A stretch of 64,000 nt of DNA, taken from contig NZ_PDUS01000002.1 of the NCBI RefSeq assembly GCF_002723455.1, positions 23,055 to 87,054 of the forward strand. The letters run 5' to 3'. The notes beneath the pieces are model-generated. The model had not been told where the DNA came from, searched no databases, and worked only from the letters and a program-made list of their open reading frames with translations. The position numbers were made by a program, and so were the translations under genes. Origin of the DNA: Pseudoalteromonas sp. 3D05 (lineage in GTDB: Bacteria > Pseudomonadota > Gammaproteobacteria > Enterobacterales > Alteromonadaceae). This document shows, one piece after another, positions 38,087-45,445 of this stretch; position 1 is the first letter of the stretch, and every line of letters begins with the position of its first letter.

Positions 38087-38596
38087 ATGATCGAAGTTGA
38101 GCGAATTCTTAGAGTGGACCATGCAGGTGAATTTGGGGCGATTAATATATATCGATCTCAATTGTTTGTTGCGCGCTATTTATACAAAGATATCGTTCCT
38201 AAACTTGAAGAGATGCTGGGCCATGAAAAACAGCACTTTAATACATTTGATCGCATCCTTAAAAGTCGGAATATTAGACACTGTTACGCGCTGTATTTCT
38301 GGGCGTTTGGCGGAGCAACTCTAGGTTTCTTAACTGCTCTAGCAGGTAGGAATGCAATTTGGGTTTGTACCGATTCAATTGAATCTACTGTATTGCATCA
38401 TTTGGATTGGCAATTGGACTTCTTATCCAAGAATGACGCAGAGGTTCATGAGGCAGTCATGAGCATTAAAACTGATGAAGAAGAGCACCAAGAATTTGGT
38501 CAATCTCACGGCTCTAGGTCATTTATTTATAAGCCAATATTTTGGGTGGTTAGAAAATCAACCGAGTTTGCAATTTGGCTTAGTACTAAGTTATAA
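38087..38596 (+). CDS. cassette 4: Coq7-like (demethoxyubiquinone hydroxylase family) diiron protein
   Basis: The 169-residue protein carries the Coq7 signature RVDHAGEFGAINIYRSQ. Candidate diiron ligands are Glu15, Glu47 and His50 (EKQH), Glu99 (SIES), Glu131 and His134 (EEEH), two halves of a four-helix ferritin-like fold. WAFGGATLGFLTALAGRNAIWVCTDSIES is also typical. Coq7 hydroxylates demethoxyubiquinone late in ubiquinone synthesis. The gene is unusual as a lone integron cassette with no ubi neighbours. No ribosome site is clear before the ATG at 38087. The protein seems complete; whether it acts on quinones is inference. Confidence 0.85.
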   Translation: MIEVERILRVDHAGEFGAINIYRSQLFVARYLYKDIVPKLEEMLGHEKQHFNTFDRILKSRNIRHCYALYFWAFGGATLGFLTALAGRNAIWVCTDSIESTVLHHLDWQLDFLSKNDAEVHEAVMSIKTDEEEHQEFGQSHGSRSFIYKPIFWVVRKSTEFAIWLSTKL

Positions 38597-38601
38597 GCAT
38601 G

Positions 38602-38736
38602 TAACAAGGCAATGAAAGATCGCCGGCAAATACACGCCGGCTGGACGCCCAACACTCCGGTTGCTTTGTGTTGTCGCTGCGCTCCAAAATAACACAAAGC
38701 AGCCTACGTATTGGCCGCCCTTTATTGCAGCGTTAT
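38602..38736 (+). repeat. attC4 (long, divergent type)
   Basis: It opens TAACAAGGCAATGAAAG and closes TTATTGCAGCGTTAT, about 135 bases. Inner arms such as TGCTTTGTGTT and AACACAAAGCA pair, and GCCGGC repeats give a second stem. It is longer and more GC-rich than the other sites, so cassette 4 probably came from a different array. Confidence 0.8.
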
Positions 38737-38753
38737 ATTTTACGGAGAGTTCG

Positions 38754-39218
38754 GTGGACGAAAAGGATCAAAAAGCACTCGATGACATTGAAGAGTTTGG
38801 TTGTCATGTGATTAATGTCATGGAAGGCGAAGAAGAACCTTCATTTACATATTCTATTGGCATCAATCAAAAACAAGACAAAGCAGATCTAATTGTCGTA
38901 GGTTTAAAATCTGAGTTAGCTCACTCTATTGTTAATAACTACAAAGATAGAATGCTTGCTGGTGAATCCTTTGAAACCGGAAAGTTTTACTCAGATTTCC
39001 TAGGAAACTTCGATGTTTGTTTTATTGAAGTGGATAAGTCTCACTATAAAGAATATCTTGGTTGGGGTTTATGGTTAAACAATGGAGATGACTTTAAAAT
39101 GCTTCAATTAGTTTGGCCTACTACAGATGGTATTTGGCCTTGGGACGCAGATAAATCTGAATATTACAGTTGGGCGCAACCAATTCTCAATCACAGTGGT
39201 GTGTTAAGTAAAATATAA
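38754..39218 (+). CDS. cassette 5: DUF4262 domain protein
   Basis: The protein has 154 residues from the GTG at 38754, chosen because GGAG lies 7 bases upstream and the frame before it runs through attC4. It matches DUF4262: PSFTYSIGINQKQDKADLIVVGL near the N-terminus, and MLQLVWPTTDGIWPWD with YYSWAQPILN at the end. DUF4262 proteins are widespread, mostly uncharacterised, and occur in defence- and integron-like settings. The TAA stop is the TAA of attC5. Confidence 0.78.
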   Translation: MDEKDQKALDDIEEFGCHVINVMEGEEEPSFTYSIGINQKQDKADLIVVGLKSELAHSIVNNYKDRMLAGESFETGKFYSDFLGNFDVCFIEVDKSHYKEYLGWGLWLNNGDDFKMLQLVWPTTDGIWPWDADKSEYYSWAQPILNHSGVLSKI

Positions 39219-39312
39219 CAATCGCATTAAGACGGGACTGCTAACAGTTGGCTCAGTTTCGCTCCGCTACACATTTTAGCCAACAATTATCAGCCCCTTA
39301 TGCGGGCGTTAG
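39216..39312 (+). repeat. attC5
   Basis: It opens TAACAATCGCATTAAGACGG and closes CCCCTTATGCGGGCGTTAG. The inner arms AGTTGGCT and AGCCAACA pair. Its first TAA is the stop codon of cassette 5. Confidence 0.86.
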
Positions 39313-39320
39313 GTTTCTCC

Positions 39321-39665
39321 ATGAATTTAGATGAACTGATTCATCATTATTCAAACTTAGATATTGAATTGATCTCAGTGAAATTGGTTGAGATTTTGAA
39401 TGAATGGAAAGCCGATAATTCAAACGTTCATGATTTAGAGATACTAATAGAAAAGTATTTTGGGAATATTTGGCTCCCGACAAACGATATTCATGACAGA
39501 TGCTATCAGCAATGGAGTAAATTTAGGTTAAGTGCAATCGGCCAAATAAATGGAATGACAATGAACGAGAGGTTATATTGGTTCAGCCTCTTCGAGCGTT
39601 TTGATAACTGTAAAACGGAGAATCAGAAACAGGATGTTTATTCAAAATTATACGCTAAAACCTAA
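39321..39665 (+). CDS. cassette 6: hypothetical protein
   Basis: This is a 114-residue, mostly helical, soluble protein with no recognised motif. The start is the ATG at 39321; an in-frame ATG at 39300 lies inside attC5. Helical stretches include LIHHYSNLDIELISVKLVEILNEW and MTMNERLYWFSLFERFDNCK, and it is rich in Trp/Tyr. The TAA stop doubles as the attC6 start. No function can be inferred. Confidence 0.65.
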   Translation: MNLDELIHHYSNLDIELISVKLVEILNEWKADNSNVHDLEILIEKYFGNIWLPTNDIHDRCYQQWSKFRLSAIGQINGMTMNERLYWFSLFERFDNCKTENQKQDVYSKLYAKT

Positions 39666-39758
39666 CAAGGCATTTAAGTCGGACAAAATACAGTTGGTTT
39701 TTTGCTCGTGCCTCGCTAATTTTAACCAACTACATTTTGCCGCTTAATGTGGCGTTAT
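39663..39758 (+). repeat. attC6
   Basis: It opens TAACAAGGCATTTAAGTCGG and closes CGCTTAATGTGGCGTTAT. The inner arms AGTTGGTT and AACCAACT pair as in attC1. The first TAA is the stop codon of cassette 6. Confidence 0.86.
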
Positions 39759-39776
39759 GCTGCTAGGAGTCTTAGT

Positions 39777-40262
39777 GTGAACAATGACATTTCAAATGTA
39801 CAAGTTTATAAAGAAGAAATTGCAGATTTAGTTAGTGCGCATGATAAAGGTGATTATTTAAGAGTTTTATTACTATCGCCCCAATTACTTATTTTGATCT
39901 TAAATAAAATAGCAAACGAAGCTGATGAACTATTTAGTTCTATGTGGGAAAAAAATATCACGGATGACGACAAAGAAGTTTATAAAATTGTAGGTAGATT
40001 AGAGCGTGAACAAAATGATAAAACGTATATAGCTAATTGCCTAGTGAACTATTATGAAAATCACTATTGGGGCAAAGATAAGTCAAAAAAAGAATTCGTT
40101 AAATACTTTACAAAGCTTGAAGATTTAATTTCGTTACGTAATGAATTTGCTCATGAGTACTATGCTAGTAAAGCTTCTAATAGACGAGTTAAAAACTGTT
40201 CTAAAGGAGCTCTAGATTTAGTTTTTTTGTTTGCTAATCATGAATACTTAAACGCAGCATAA
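39777..40262 (+). CDS. cassette 7: putative HEPN-like protein
   Basis: The protein has 161 residues from the GTG at 39777, chosen because TAGGAG lies 7 bases upstream; a longer frame starts inside attC6. It is predicted all-helical. The segment LISLRNEFAHEYY contains RNEFAH, which fits the Rx4-6H motif of HEPN ribonucleases; the MltR family also carries RNxFAH, so this could be an MltR-like protein instead. No antitoxin gene adjoins it. The TAA stop is the TAA of attC7. Nuclease function is inference. Confidence 0.6.
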   Translation: MNNDISNVQVYKEEIADLVSAHDKGDYLRVLLLSPQLLILILNKIANEADELFSSMWEKNITDDDKEVYKIVGRLEREQNDKTYIANCLVNYYENHYWGKDKSKKEFVKYFTKLEDLISLRNEFAHEYYASKASNRRVKNCSKGALDLVFLFANHEYLNAA

Positions 40263-40355
40263 CAAACGCATCAAAAATGACGTCAAACGCTTGGCTGACG
40301 CTCATTCTTCGCTAATTTTAGCCAAGCATTATCCGCATTTTATGCGGGCGTTAGC
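40260..40355 (+). repeat. attC7
   Basis: It opens TAACAAACGCATCAAAAATG and closes ATTTTATGCGGGCGTTAGC. The inner arms GCTTGGCT and AGCCAAGC pair. Its first TAA is the stop of cassette 7. Confidence 0.85.
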
Positions 40356-40377
40356 TTTTACATGGAGTATCACTCAA

Positions 40378-41145
40378 TTGAGAACACTAGCATTACTTTC
40401 TGTACTTGTATTATCTGCTTGTAATACAACAAATAATCCACCTGATCCGAGGGCTGTCGAAACCAATTTATCACCGGTTAAATCAATAACAGTCGAACTC
40501 GCAGAAAAGCGTGGTGCTGAACTTTTTGCTAAAGATACATACGCGGCAAAGGCCACGGACTTACTTTTACAAAAAGATCTTTTAAATGCCTCAAGTGGTG
40601 TTTTAGGCTGGATTACAGAAATAAAAAATGACAGGCCAATTACATACTTTATAGGTGGCACTTCGAATGAATACAAAATTGTTTTTGAAGTTCAATATAA
40701 GGATGGGGAAACGCCTGAATTAGTAAAATCATCAGCCATATCAAAAGAGTTATCAGATAAATTTACGGTTAGAGAGTTATCTTTACAGTCAATTCAGGCA
40801 CCTTGCAGCCGTAACTACAACACTATTGTCATCGAAAACTCCGATGACTATATTGTTTACGCTTTAGCTTCAACAACAGAAAATAATAAGATTGTTGTTG
40901 GTGGCCATTATAGGTTTACATATTCAAAGGTTAATTCCTCGCTAATAAGTAAAGAACGCTTATCAAATTCTTGCCTCGTCTTAAATAACTCTGAAGGTTC
41001 AATACCATTTGCTACGCATATTTTAACGGAAACACCGCTAGAAATTCATGCATACTTAGGGAAATTACATGGTGAGTTTTATGTCAGTACAAAAAGTGGC
41101 TTATATAAAGCCAAGAACGGAAAATTAGAGTTGCTTAAAAAGTAA
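40378..41145 (+). CDS. cassette 8: predicted lipoprotein
   Basis: The protein has 255 residues from a TTG at 40378; GGAG lies 10 bases upstream and the product then starts with a compact lipoprotein signal, MRTLALLSVLVLSAC. The Cys in LSAC is the lipidation site. A start at the ATG 40342 inside attC7 would add 12 residues before it. The mature part is beta-rich (ITYFIGGTSNEYKIVFEVQYKDG, YIVYALASTTENN, FYVSTKSGLYKAKNGKLELL), with no known domain that I recognise. It is probably anchored in the outer membrane, periplasmic side. Confidence 0.7.
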   Translation: MRTLALLSVLVLSACNTTNNPPDPRAVETNLSPVKSITVELAEKRGAELFAKDTYAAKATDLLLQKDLLNASSGVLGWITEIKNDRPITYFIGGTSNEYKIVFEVQYKDGETPELVKSSAISKELSDKFTVRELSLQSIQAPCSRNYNTIVIENSDDYIVYALASTTENNKIVVGGHYRFTYSKVNSSLISKERLSNSCLVLNNSEGSIPFATHILTETPLEIHAYLGKLHGEFYVSTKSGLYKAKNGKLELLKK

Positions 41146-41149
41146 AAGC

Positions 41150-41245
41150 TAACAAGCACTTCAAACGGAACAAAAACAGTTGGTTAGGTTCCGCTTCGCT
41201 TCACATTTTAACCAACAATTTTTGTCCGCTTAAGTGGGCGTTATA
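41150..41245 (+). repeat. attC8
   Basis: It opens TAACAAGCACTTCAAACGG and closes CGCTTAAGTGGGCGTTATA. The inner arms AGTTGGTT and AACCAACA pair. Confidence 0.86.
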
Positions 41246-41260
41246 TGCCTAAGGAAAATC

Positions 41261-41590
41261 ATGCGCAGTGTCAAAAGTCGTAGATTACGTAAAAAGTTAT
41301 ATTTAGATGAGTTTGCTGTTTTAGGCTTTGAGGTATCATGTTCAATTGCCGTTAAAAGCTCAGAAGAATTTGATTTGTTTTTAGATCAGTTAGTCTCTTT
41401 TGTTGAAGGCCATGAACTAATGATGGGTGGTGGAAACGTAAAAGAATTTAGTGCTTTTATTTGTTCTGAGCATCGTTATATTTCAGCTACGAATGAAGAT
41501 AGAGATAATATAGGCGCTTGGCTTAATAATAATGAATCAGTAAATAATGTAGCAATTGGTGAATTAGTAGACGCAAACTACGGCATATAA
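41261..41590 (+). CDS. cassette 9: YggL (DUF469) family protein
   Basis: The protein has 109 residues from the ATG at 41261, with AAGGA upstream. SRRLRKKLYLDEFAVLGFEVSC matches the start of E. coli YggL (RSRRLRKKMHIDEFQELGFSV). The C-terminal IGAWLNNNESVNNVAIGELVDANYG aligns with the end of the family. YggL binds the 50S ribosomal subunit in E. coli. Here it is carried as an integron cassette, which is odd for a ribosome-linked protein. The TAA stop is the TAA of the half attC site that ends the recognisable array. Confidence 0.83.
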   Translation: MRSVKSRRLRKKLYLDEFAVLGFEVSCSIAVKSSEEFDLFLDQLVSFVEGHELMMGGGNVKEFSAFICSEHRYISATNEDRDNIGAWLNNNESVNNVAIGELVDANYGI

Positions 41591-41730
41591 CAAGTGACTA
41601 CAGTGTCAAATCCTAATTTTAGAATCAAAGGGATCCAACTCTTGACTTTAGACATCAAGTTTATATACCAGCCCCATGATCGCTTTTAAAATGCTGGTGG
41701 CTCACTAGCTAATTAATCTCTAAGTTAAAT
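41588..41730 (+). repeat. decayed attC9 (left half only)
   Basis: TAACAAG at 41588-41594 is an intact left core, but no GCGTTA right half follows at the expected distance. GTTAAAT at 41724-41730 fits the loose core GTTRRRY and may be a relic. This marks the end of the intact array. Confidence 0.5.
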
Positions 41731-41765
41731 TAAGGAAAAGAAAGTTTTTATGAAAGGCATTAATT

Positions 41766-41999
41766 ATGAAAGACATTAAATGTATTTGGTTTTGGTTTAC
41801 GCTAGTTGTGTGCCCATTGTTGATTATTTTAGGTGTAACTACCGTTGCACAGTTATTAGGGCAATACATGTATTCTGAGCAATTTAGTTTTTCGTCGCTG
41901 TCTAGCTTTCAAATTGCATTTATTGGTGGTGGTGTTTGTGCTTTTTCTGTATTTTTAAGCACGTTAAAAGAGGTAAAAATACGCTTTTTTGCAAAATGA
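41766..41999 (+). CDS. small membrane protein
   Basis: The 77-residue protein has two hydrophobic helices, FWFTLVVCPLLIILGVTTVAQLL (about 10-32) and FQIAFIGGGVCAFSVFLSTL (about 48-67), and a basic end. There is no recognised family. A ribosome site before the ATG is weak (GAAAGGC is upstream). It lies just past the end of the intact cassette array and may be a former cassette. Confidence 0.55.
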   Translation: MKDIKCIWFWFTLVVCPLLIILGVTTVAQLLGQYMYSEQFSFSSLSSFQIAFIGGGVCAFSVFLSTLKEVKIRFFAK

Positions 42000-42251
42000 G
42001 GGGTTAATAGAAAAAAGGGGATCTTGTACCACTGCAAATAAGCCACTTAAACACTTGTCATACCTTCCAAAACGCCAATTCAAACAACAGCAAACCCTCT
42101 TTTTTATATTTTATGTAAATCGAAGTAACCGATTGAACCAAAATAGCAACTCGGCTATGGTTAATGCATCAATTAATATAAATTTAAAACGAGTTAATCT
42201 ACAGGTTTGTTATATGCAATTCAGATTTATGAGTATTATTCAAAGGTTCGT

Positions 42252-42719
42252 ATGGAAAATTTAGTTGTCATTAGGGAAGCGAAAAAAAGTGATCACCCAT
42301 TTATTTTTGAACTTTCGCCTCATTTAGCTGAAGTTGCTCAGCTAGATTGGCATAGTGACGAAGCTATTCAAAAAATGCAAAATGATTACATTTCTAAAAT
42401 GCTTCAAGAAACAGCGAAACCAAACGTCACCTTTATCGCTGAGATCAATAATATTTCATTGGGTTTTATTCATGTACGAACACATGTGGATGGAATTTCA
42501 GGTGAAACTTGTGGAACTATACCGCTTCTTGCCGTATCACCAAAATCGCAAGGTTTGGGCTTAGGTAAACGTTTAATTGAACAGGGTGAAAAGTGGGCTA
42601 AAAACTTAGGCTGTAGGTTGTTACATCTAGAGGTCTTTGCAAATAATAAGAAAGCGGATAGCTTTTATCAAAATATAGGTTTTAAGCCTGAAACTGTTCA
42701 TATGATAAAACCAATATAG
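42252..42719 (+). CDS. GNAT family N-acetyltransferase
   Basis: The protein has 155 residues from the ATG at 42252 (AAAGG upstream); the frame extends 15 codons further. It shows the GNAT acetyl-CoA motif A, LAVSPKSQGLGLGKRLIEQGEKWA, and motif B, LEVFANNKKADSFYQNIGFKPE. It acetylates an unknown small molecule or protein; GNAT genes are common integron cargo. Upstream, TTGTTATATGC at about 42209-42219 resembles the end of the array's attC sites, so this could be another displaced cassette. Confidence 0.85.
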   Translation: MENLVVIREAKKSDHPFIFELSPHLAEVAQLDWHSDEAIQKMQNDYISKMLQETAKPNVTFIAEINNISLGFIHVRTHVDGISGETCGTIPLLAVSPKSQGLGLGKRLIEQGEKWAKNLGCRLLHLEVFANNKKADSFYQNIGFKPETVHMIKPI

Positions 42720-42834
42720 AGTAATTTGCATATAATAAGTTGCTAACACGTAATAAAAACCATTATTTTACGCTTAACAATGCCTTAGTTAGCTTTAAAA
42801 ATGCTGGGCTCAATTCACACTCGGGAGTTATAAA

Positions 42835-43029
42835 ATGTCATCAGATAAAAAAGACAAAACTAAATCAAATAAAGTTGGTGCTGGCATAGCGCTTGGTGTT
42901 GGTGTCGGCTTAGCTATTGGCGCTTCAATGGGTAATATTGGTGTAGGGTTGGCAGTTGGAATAGCGTTAGGTATTGCTTTTGGGGTTAGTATGCAAAAAA
43001 AAGAAGACTCTAAAAAAGATGACAAATAG
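42835..43029 (+). CDS. glycine-zipper small membrane protein
   Basis: The 64-residue protein has a lysine-rich soluble N-terminus (SSDKKDKTKSNK), a glycine-zipper hydrophobic core (residues about 13-52 with repeated GxGxGLAIG and GIALGIAFGV) and a charged KKEDSKKDDK tail. A CGGGAG ribosome site precedes the ATG. Glycine-zipper proteins often oligomerise in membranes. The exact role is unknown. Confidence 0.68.
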   Translation: MSSDKKDKTKSNKVGAGIALGVGVGLAIGASMGNIGVGLAVGIALGIAFGVSMQKKEDSKKDDK

Positions 43030-43056
43030 ATATCATGTTCAAGCTAATTAATAAGA

Positions 43057-43064
43057 GCGTTAGG
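43057..43064 (+). repeat. attC right-end remnant
   Basis: GAGCGTTAGG at 43055-43064 has the GCGTTA right core of the array's attC sites, including the start-side context TTTTGAAGGAAG of a following gene. No left half is visible. This suggests that cassettes once extended this far. Confidence 0.4.
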
Positions 43065-43085
43065 TTTTGAAGGAAGATTATGGAC

Positions 43086-43410
43086 ATGAAATTTATTTAG
43101 ATATTGTTACTATTTTTAAGTTTTAATGCACTTGCAAATAGTGACGCTAAGCCTATTAAACTGATTCAGAATAGGCTGGATTTCGTCGAGCAAATGGCTT
43201 TCGCAAGCAATTCAGATATAAAAGGCTTAGAAAAAGCAGCCAAAGATAATGCACTCACTTTGATTCTATTTGCTTTCTTTTGTACATGGTGGGCTAAATC
43301 AATCGGTAGAAGTGCATTAGGCTGGTTCCAGTATTTCAGTAATCGCTTTTTGTGCTTGGCAGGGTCGGGCAAACATCAGTTACTTTAAGAGCTATTCGCA
43401 TAGAGTTTAA
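43086..43410 (+). pseudogene. broken gene for a small membrane or secreted protein
   Basis: From the ATG at 43086 the product would start MKFI, then hit TAG at 43098-43100, then continue ILLLFLSFNALANS, a signal peptide split by the stop. The frame runs on with a hydrophobic segment (LTLILFAFFCTWWAKSIG). Near 43325 a frame change would give a sensible end, SVIAFCAWQGRANISYFK, stopping at 43408-43410. Two lesions suggest a pseudogene. A TTG restart at 43104 would give a 94-residue product instead. Confidence 0.5.
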
Positions 43411-43650
43411 TTTATCTAATATTACTTTAACTACATAGAGCGGGTATTTCTGTGCGTGAGATTTAAGTTTTACAACGATATTTACTTATTTAAGGCTGAA
43501 ACTTGTTTTATATAGTCATGAGAAGCTCCAGAGCAGATTAGTAAATTATGTGACACAATTTCAATATATTAATTATGGGTGTCACTTTATGTTTTTGTTT
43601 AAAACATCATGTGCTAAATTTAATACAGCTATATTTACAGGGAAGATAAA

Positions 43651-45360
43651 ATGACAAAGCGATTACGTTTTTTATTACCATCAGTATTATTTTGTTTTGG
43701 AACAAGCGCGCTAGCAGCTGATCCGGTTATATATTACGGCGGAGATATTCTCACTATGGAAGGAGAAAAGCCGCATTATGAGGAAGCTTTAGTTGAGTCA
43801 GAAGGGCGGATTGTTTACCTTGGTAGCTTAGCGAAAGCCAGAGAAAAGTTTGACAATCTACAAAACAAAGACCTTCAAGGGAAAACACTTTTACCCGGTT
43901 TTTTGGATGCCCATAGCCATATGTACAATACGGGTTTAATTGCGCAATTGGCAAATTTATTACCTCCTCCCGATGGCCCCGGTGCAAATTTTAATAGTTT
44001 AGTGACAACAACCAAAAAGTGGATGGAGTCTGCTGAAGGGAAGTTCATTATCGGAAAATTTGGTTGGGTGTTAGCGAATGGGTATGACGATTCGCAGCTT
44101 AGCGAAAAACAACATCCAACTAAAGATGTTCTAGATAAAATTTCGTCTAAATACCCAGTGCTTATAATGCATCAATCGGGTCATCTAGCAAGTGTCAATT
44201 CAAAAGCTCTAGAAGTAGGTGGCTACACAAAGGATACTAAAGACCCTAAAGGCGGTGTAATTAGACGTTTGGCAGATAATAGTCCTAATGGCGTGCTTGA
44301 AGAAGCCGCTTTCTTTAATCTATTACTGCCTATTGTTGCCACTAAATCCGATGCTGAAGTACAACAGAGGTCCATTGAGCTTGCTCAGGTGGAGTATGCT
44401 AAAAATGGATATTTAACTGCTCAAGATGGCCGCACCACAGCGGATGCGACTTCGGCATTAGAAAGAGCAGCTCGTGATAAATCGCTATTCATTGATGTTG
44501 TTTCATACCCTGACATCGTCTGGAATAAGTCAGCTGTTAAGCCCGAATTTTATAAATCAGATCGCAGTTATGTTAATCGATACCGAATAGGGGGGGTTAA
44601 ATTAACTTTAGATGGCTCGCCACAAGGAAAAACAGCTTGGTTATCATCACATTATCATACGCCACCGGAGGGTAAACCGCTGGACTATAAAGGTTATCCT
44701 ATCATGAGTGATGAGATAGCGATTAAACATATAAACACTGCGTTTAAAAACAAATGGCAGATTATTGCTCACACCAATGGTGATGCTGCGATTGATCAAT
44801 ATATTAAAGCTATTAAAGTGGCTAAAAAAAGTTATGGGTATGTTGATCACCGTAGCGTGATGATTCACGGCCAGACTTTACGTAAAGATCAAATCCCGGA
44901 TTTGGTCGATTTAGGGATCCTCCCATCGTTGTTTCCTATGCACACTTTTTACTGGGGTGATTGGCATGTAGAGTCTGTTTTGGGGCACCCAAGGGCAGAT
45001 TATATTTCGCCATCACGAGATGTAGTTGAAGCAGGCTTAACGGTTACTTCTCACCATGATGCTCCTGTGACATTTCCAAACTCAATGCGAGTGCTCGATG
45101 CAACGGTTAATCGTATTACGCGATCGGGTAAAGTATTGGGGCCTGATCAACGTTTAACGCCTTATGAAGGATTAAAAACATTAACGCAATGGGCTGCTAT
45201 TCAATATTTTGAAGAAACGAGTAAAGGTACGCTCGCTGAAGGGAAGCTGGCGGATTTCGTCATTTTAAGTAACAACCCTTTAAAAGTGGATCCACTGACT
45301 ATTAAGGATATAAAAATAGTACAAAGCATTAAAGAAGGACATGTTGTATATTCAAATTGA
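43651..45360 (+). CDS. exported amidohydrolase (YtcJ-like, Amidohydro_3)
   Basis: The 569-residue metal-dependent hydrolase has a signal peptide ending at ALA-A (about 22). The HxH metal motif is His88 and His90 in FLDAHSHM, and a later His cluster (IAHTNGDAAIDQY, MIHGQT, SHHDAPVT) completes the site. The C-terminal KGTLAEGKLADFVILSNNPL is the usual amidohydrolase end. YtcJ-like members hydrolyse amide or related bonds; the substrate is not known. It starts a separate unit with a hairpin after it and is not clearly linked to the cassettes. Confidence 0.87.
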   Translation: MTKRLRFLLPSVLFCFGTSALAADPVIYYGGDILTMEGEKPHYEEALVESEGRIVYLGSLAKAREKFDNLQNKDLQGKTLLPGFLDAHSHMYNTGLIAQLANLLPPPDGPGANFNSLVTTTKKWMESAEGKFIIGKFGWVLANGYDDSQLSEKQHPTKDVLDKISSKYPVLIMHQSGHLASVNSKALEVGGYTKDTKDPKGGVIRRLADNSPNGVLEEAAFFNLLLPIVATKSDAEVQQRSIELAQVEYAKNGYLTAQDGRTTADATSALERAARDKSLFIDVVSYPDIVWNKSAVKPEFYKSDRSYVNRYRIGGVKLTLDGSPQGKTAWLSSHYHTPPEGKPLDYKGYPIMSDEIAIKHINTAFKNKWQIIAHTNGDAAIDQYIKAIKVAKKSYGYVDHRSVMIHGQTLRKDQIPDLVDLGILPSLFPMHTFYWGDWHVESVLGHPRADYISPSRDVVEAGLTVTSHHDAPVTFPNSMRVLDATVNRITRSGKVLGPDQRLTPYEGLKTLTQWAAIQYFEETSKGTLAEGKLADFVILSNNPLKVDPLTIKDIKIVQSIKEGHVVYSN

Positions 45361-45372
45361 TATTCCCAAACT

Positions 45373-45399
45373 ATACGACGGCTTTGGTTGCCGTCGTAT
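45373..45399. terminator. hairpin between convergent amidohydrolase and thiolase genes
   Basis: ATACGACGGC and GCCGTCGTAT form a perfect 10-bp stem around TTTGGTT. There is no T run, so it may block both transcripts weakly or act with Rho. Confidence 0.6.
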
Positions 45400-45445
45400 G
45401 TAATACAGGCCTTATTTTGGTCAATCTACTATGAACATTGCAAGT

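Larger units (their letters stand above)
36520..41594 (+). mobile_element. integron gene-cassette array without integrase (CALIN-like)
   Basis: Nine plus-strand genes alternate with eight complete attC sites and a ninth half-site. Each site opens with TAACAAN and closes with GCGTTA plus the start of the next cassette. Inside, short arms such as AGTTGGTT and AACCAACT can pair, as expected for attC folding. No tyrosine recombinase gene is in the window, so this is an integrase-less cluster here. Whether the genome carries an integrase elsewhere cannot be seen. Confidence 0.88.

Noticed and set aside
41989..42264. 91-codon open frame after the small membrane protein gene
   Set aside because: Low-complexity composition rich in Asn/Gln/Arg with no ribosome site, overlapping the GNAT start; more likely decayed cassette DNA.
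43520..43600. TGTGACACA and GGTGTCAC before the amidohydrolase as an operator pair
   Set aside because: Similar in base content to the htpX palindromes but the arms and spacing differ; not strong enough to claim.
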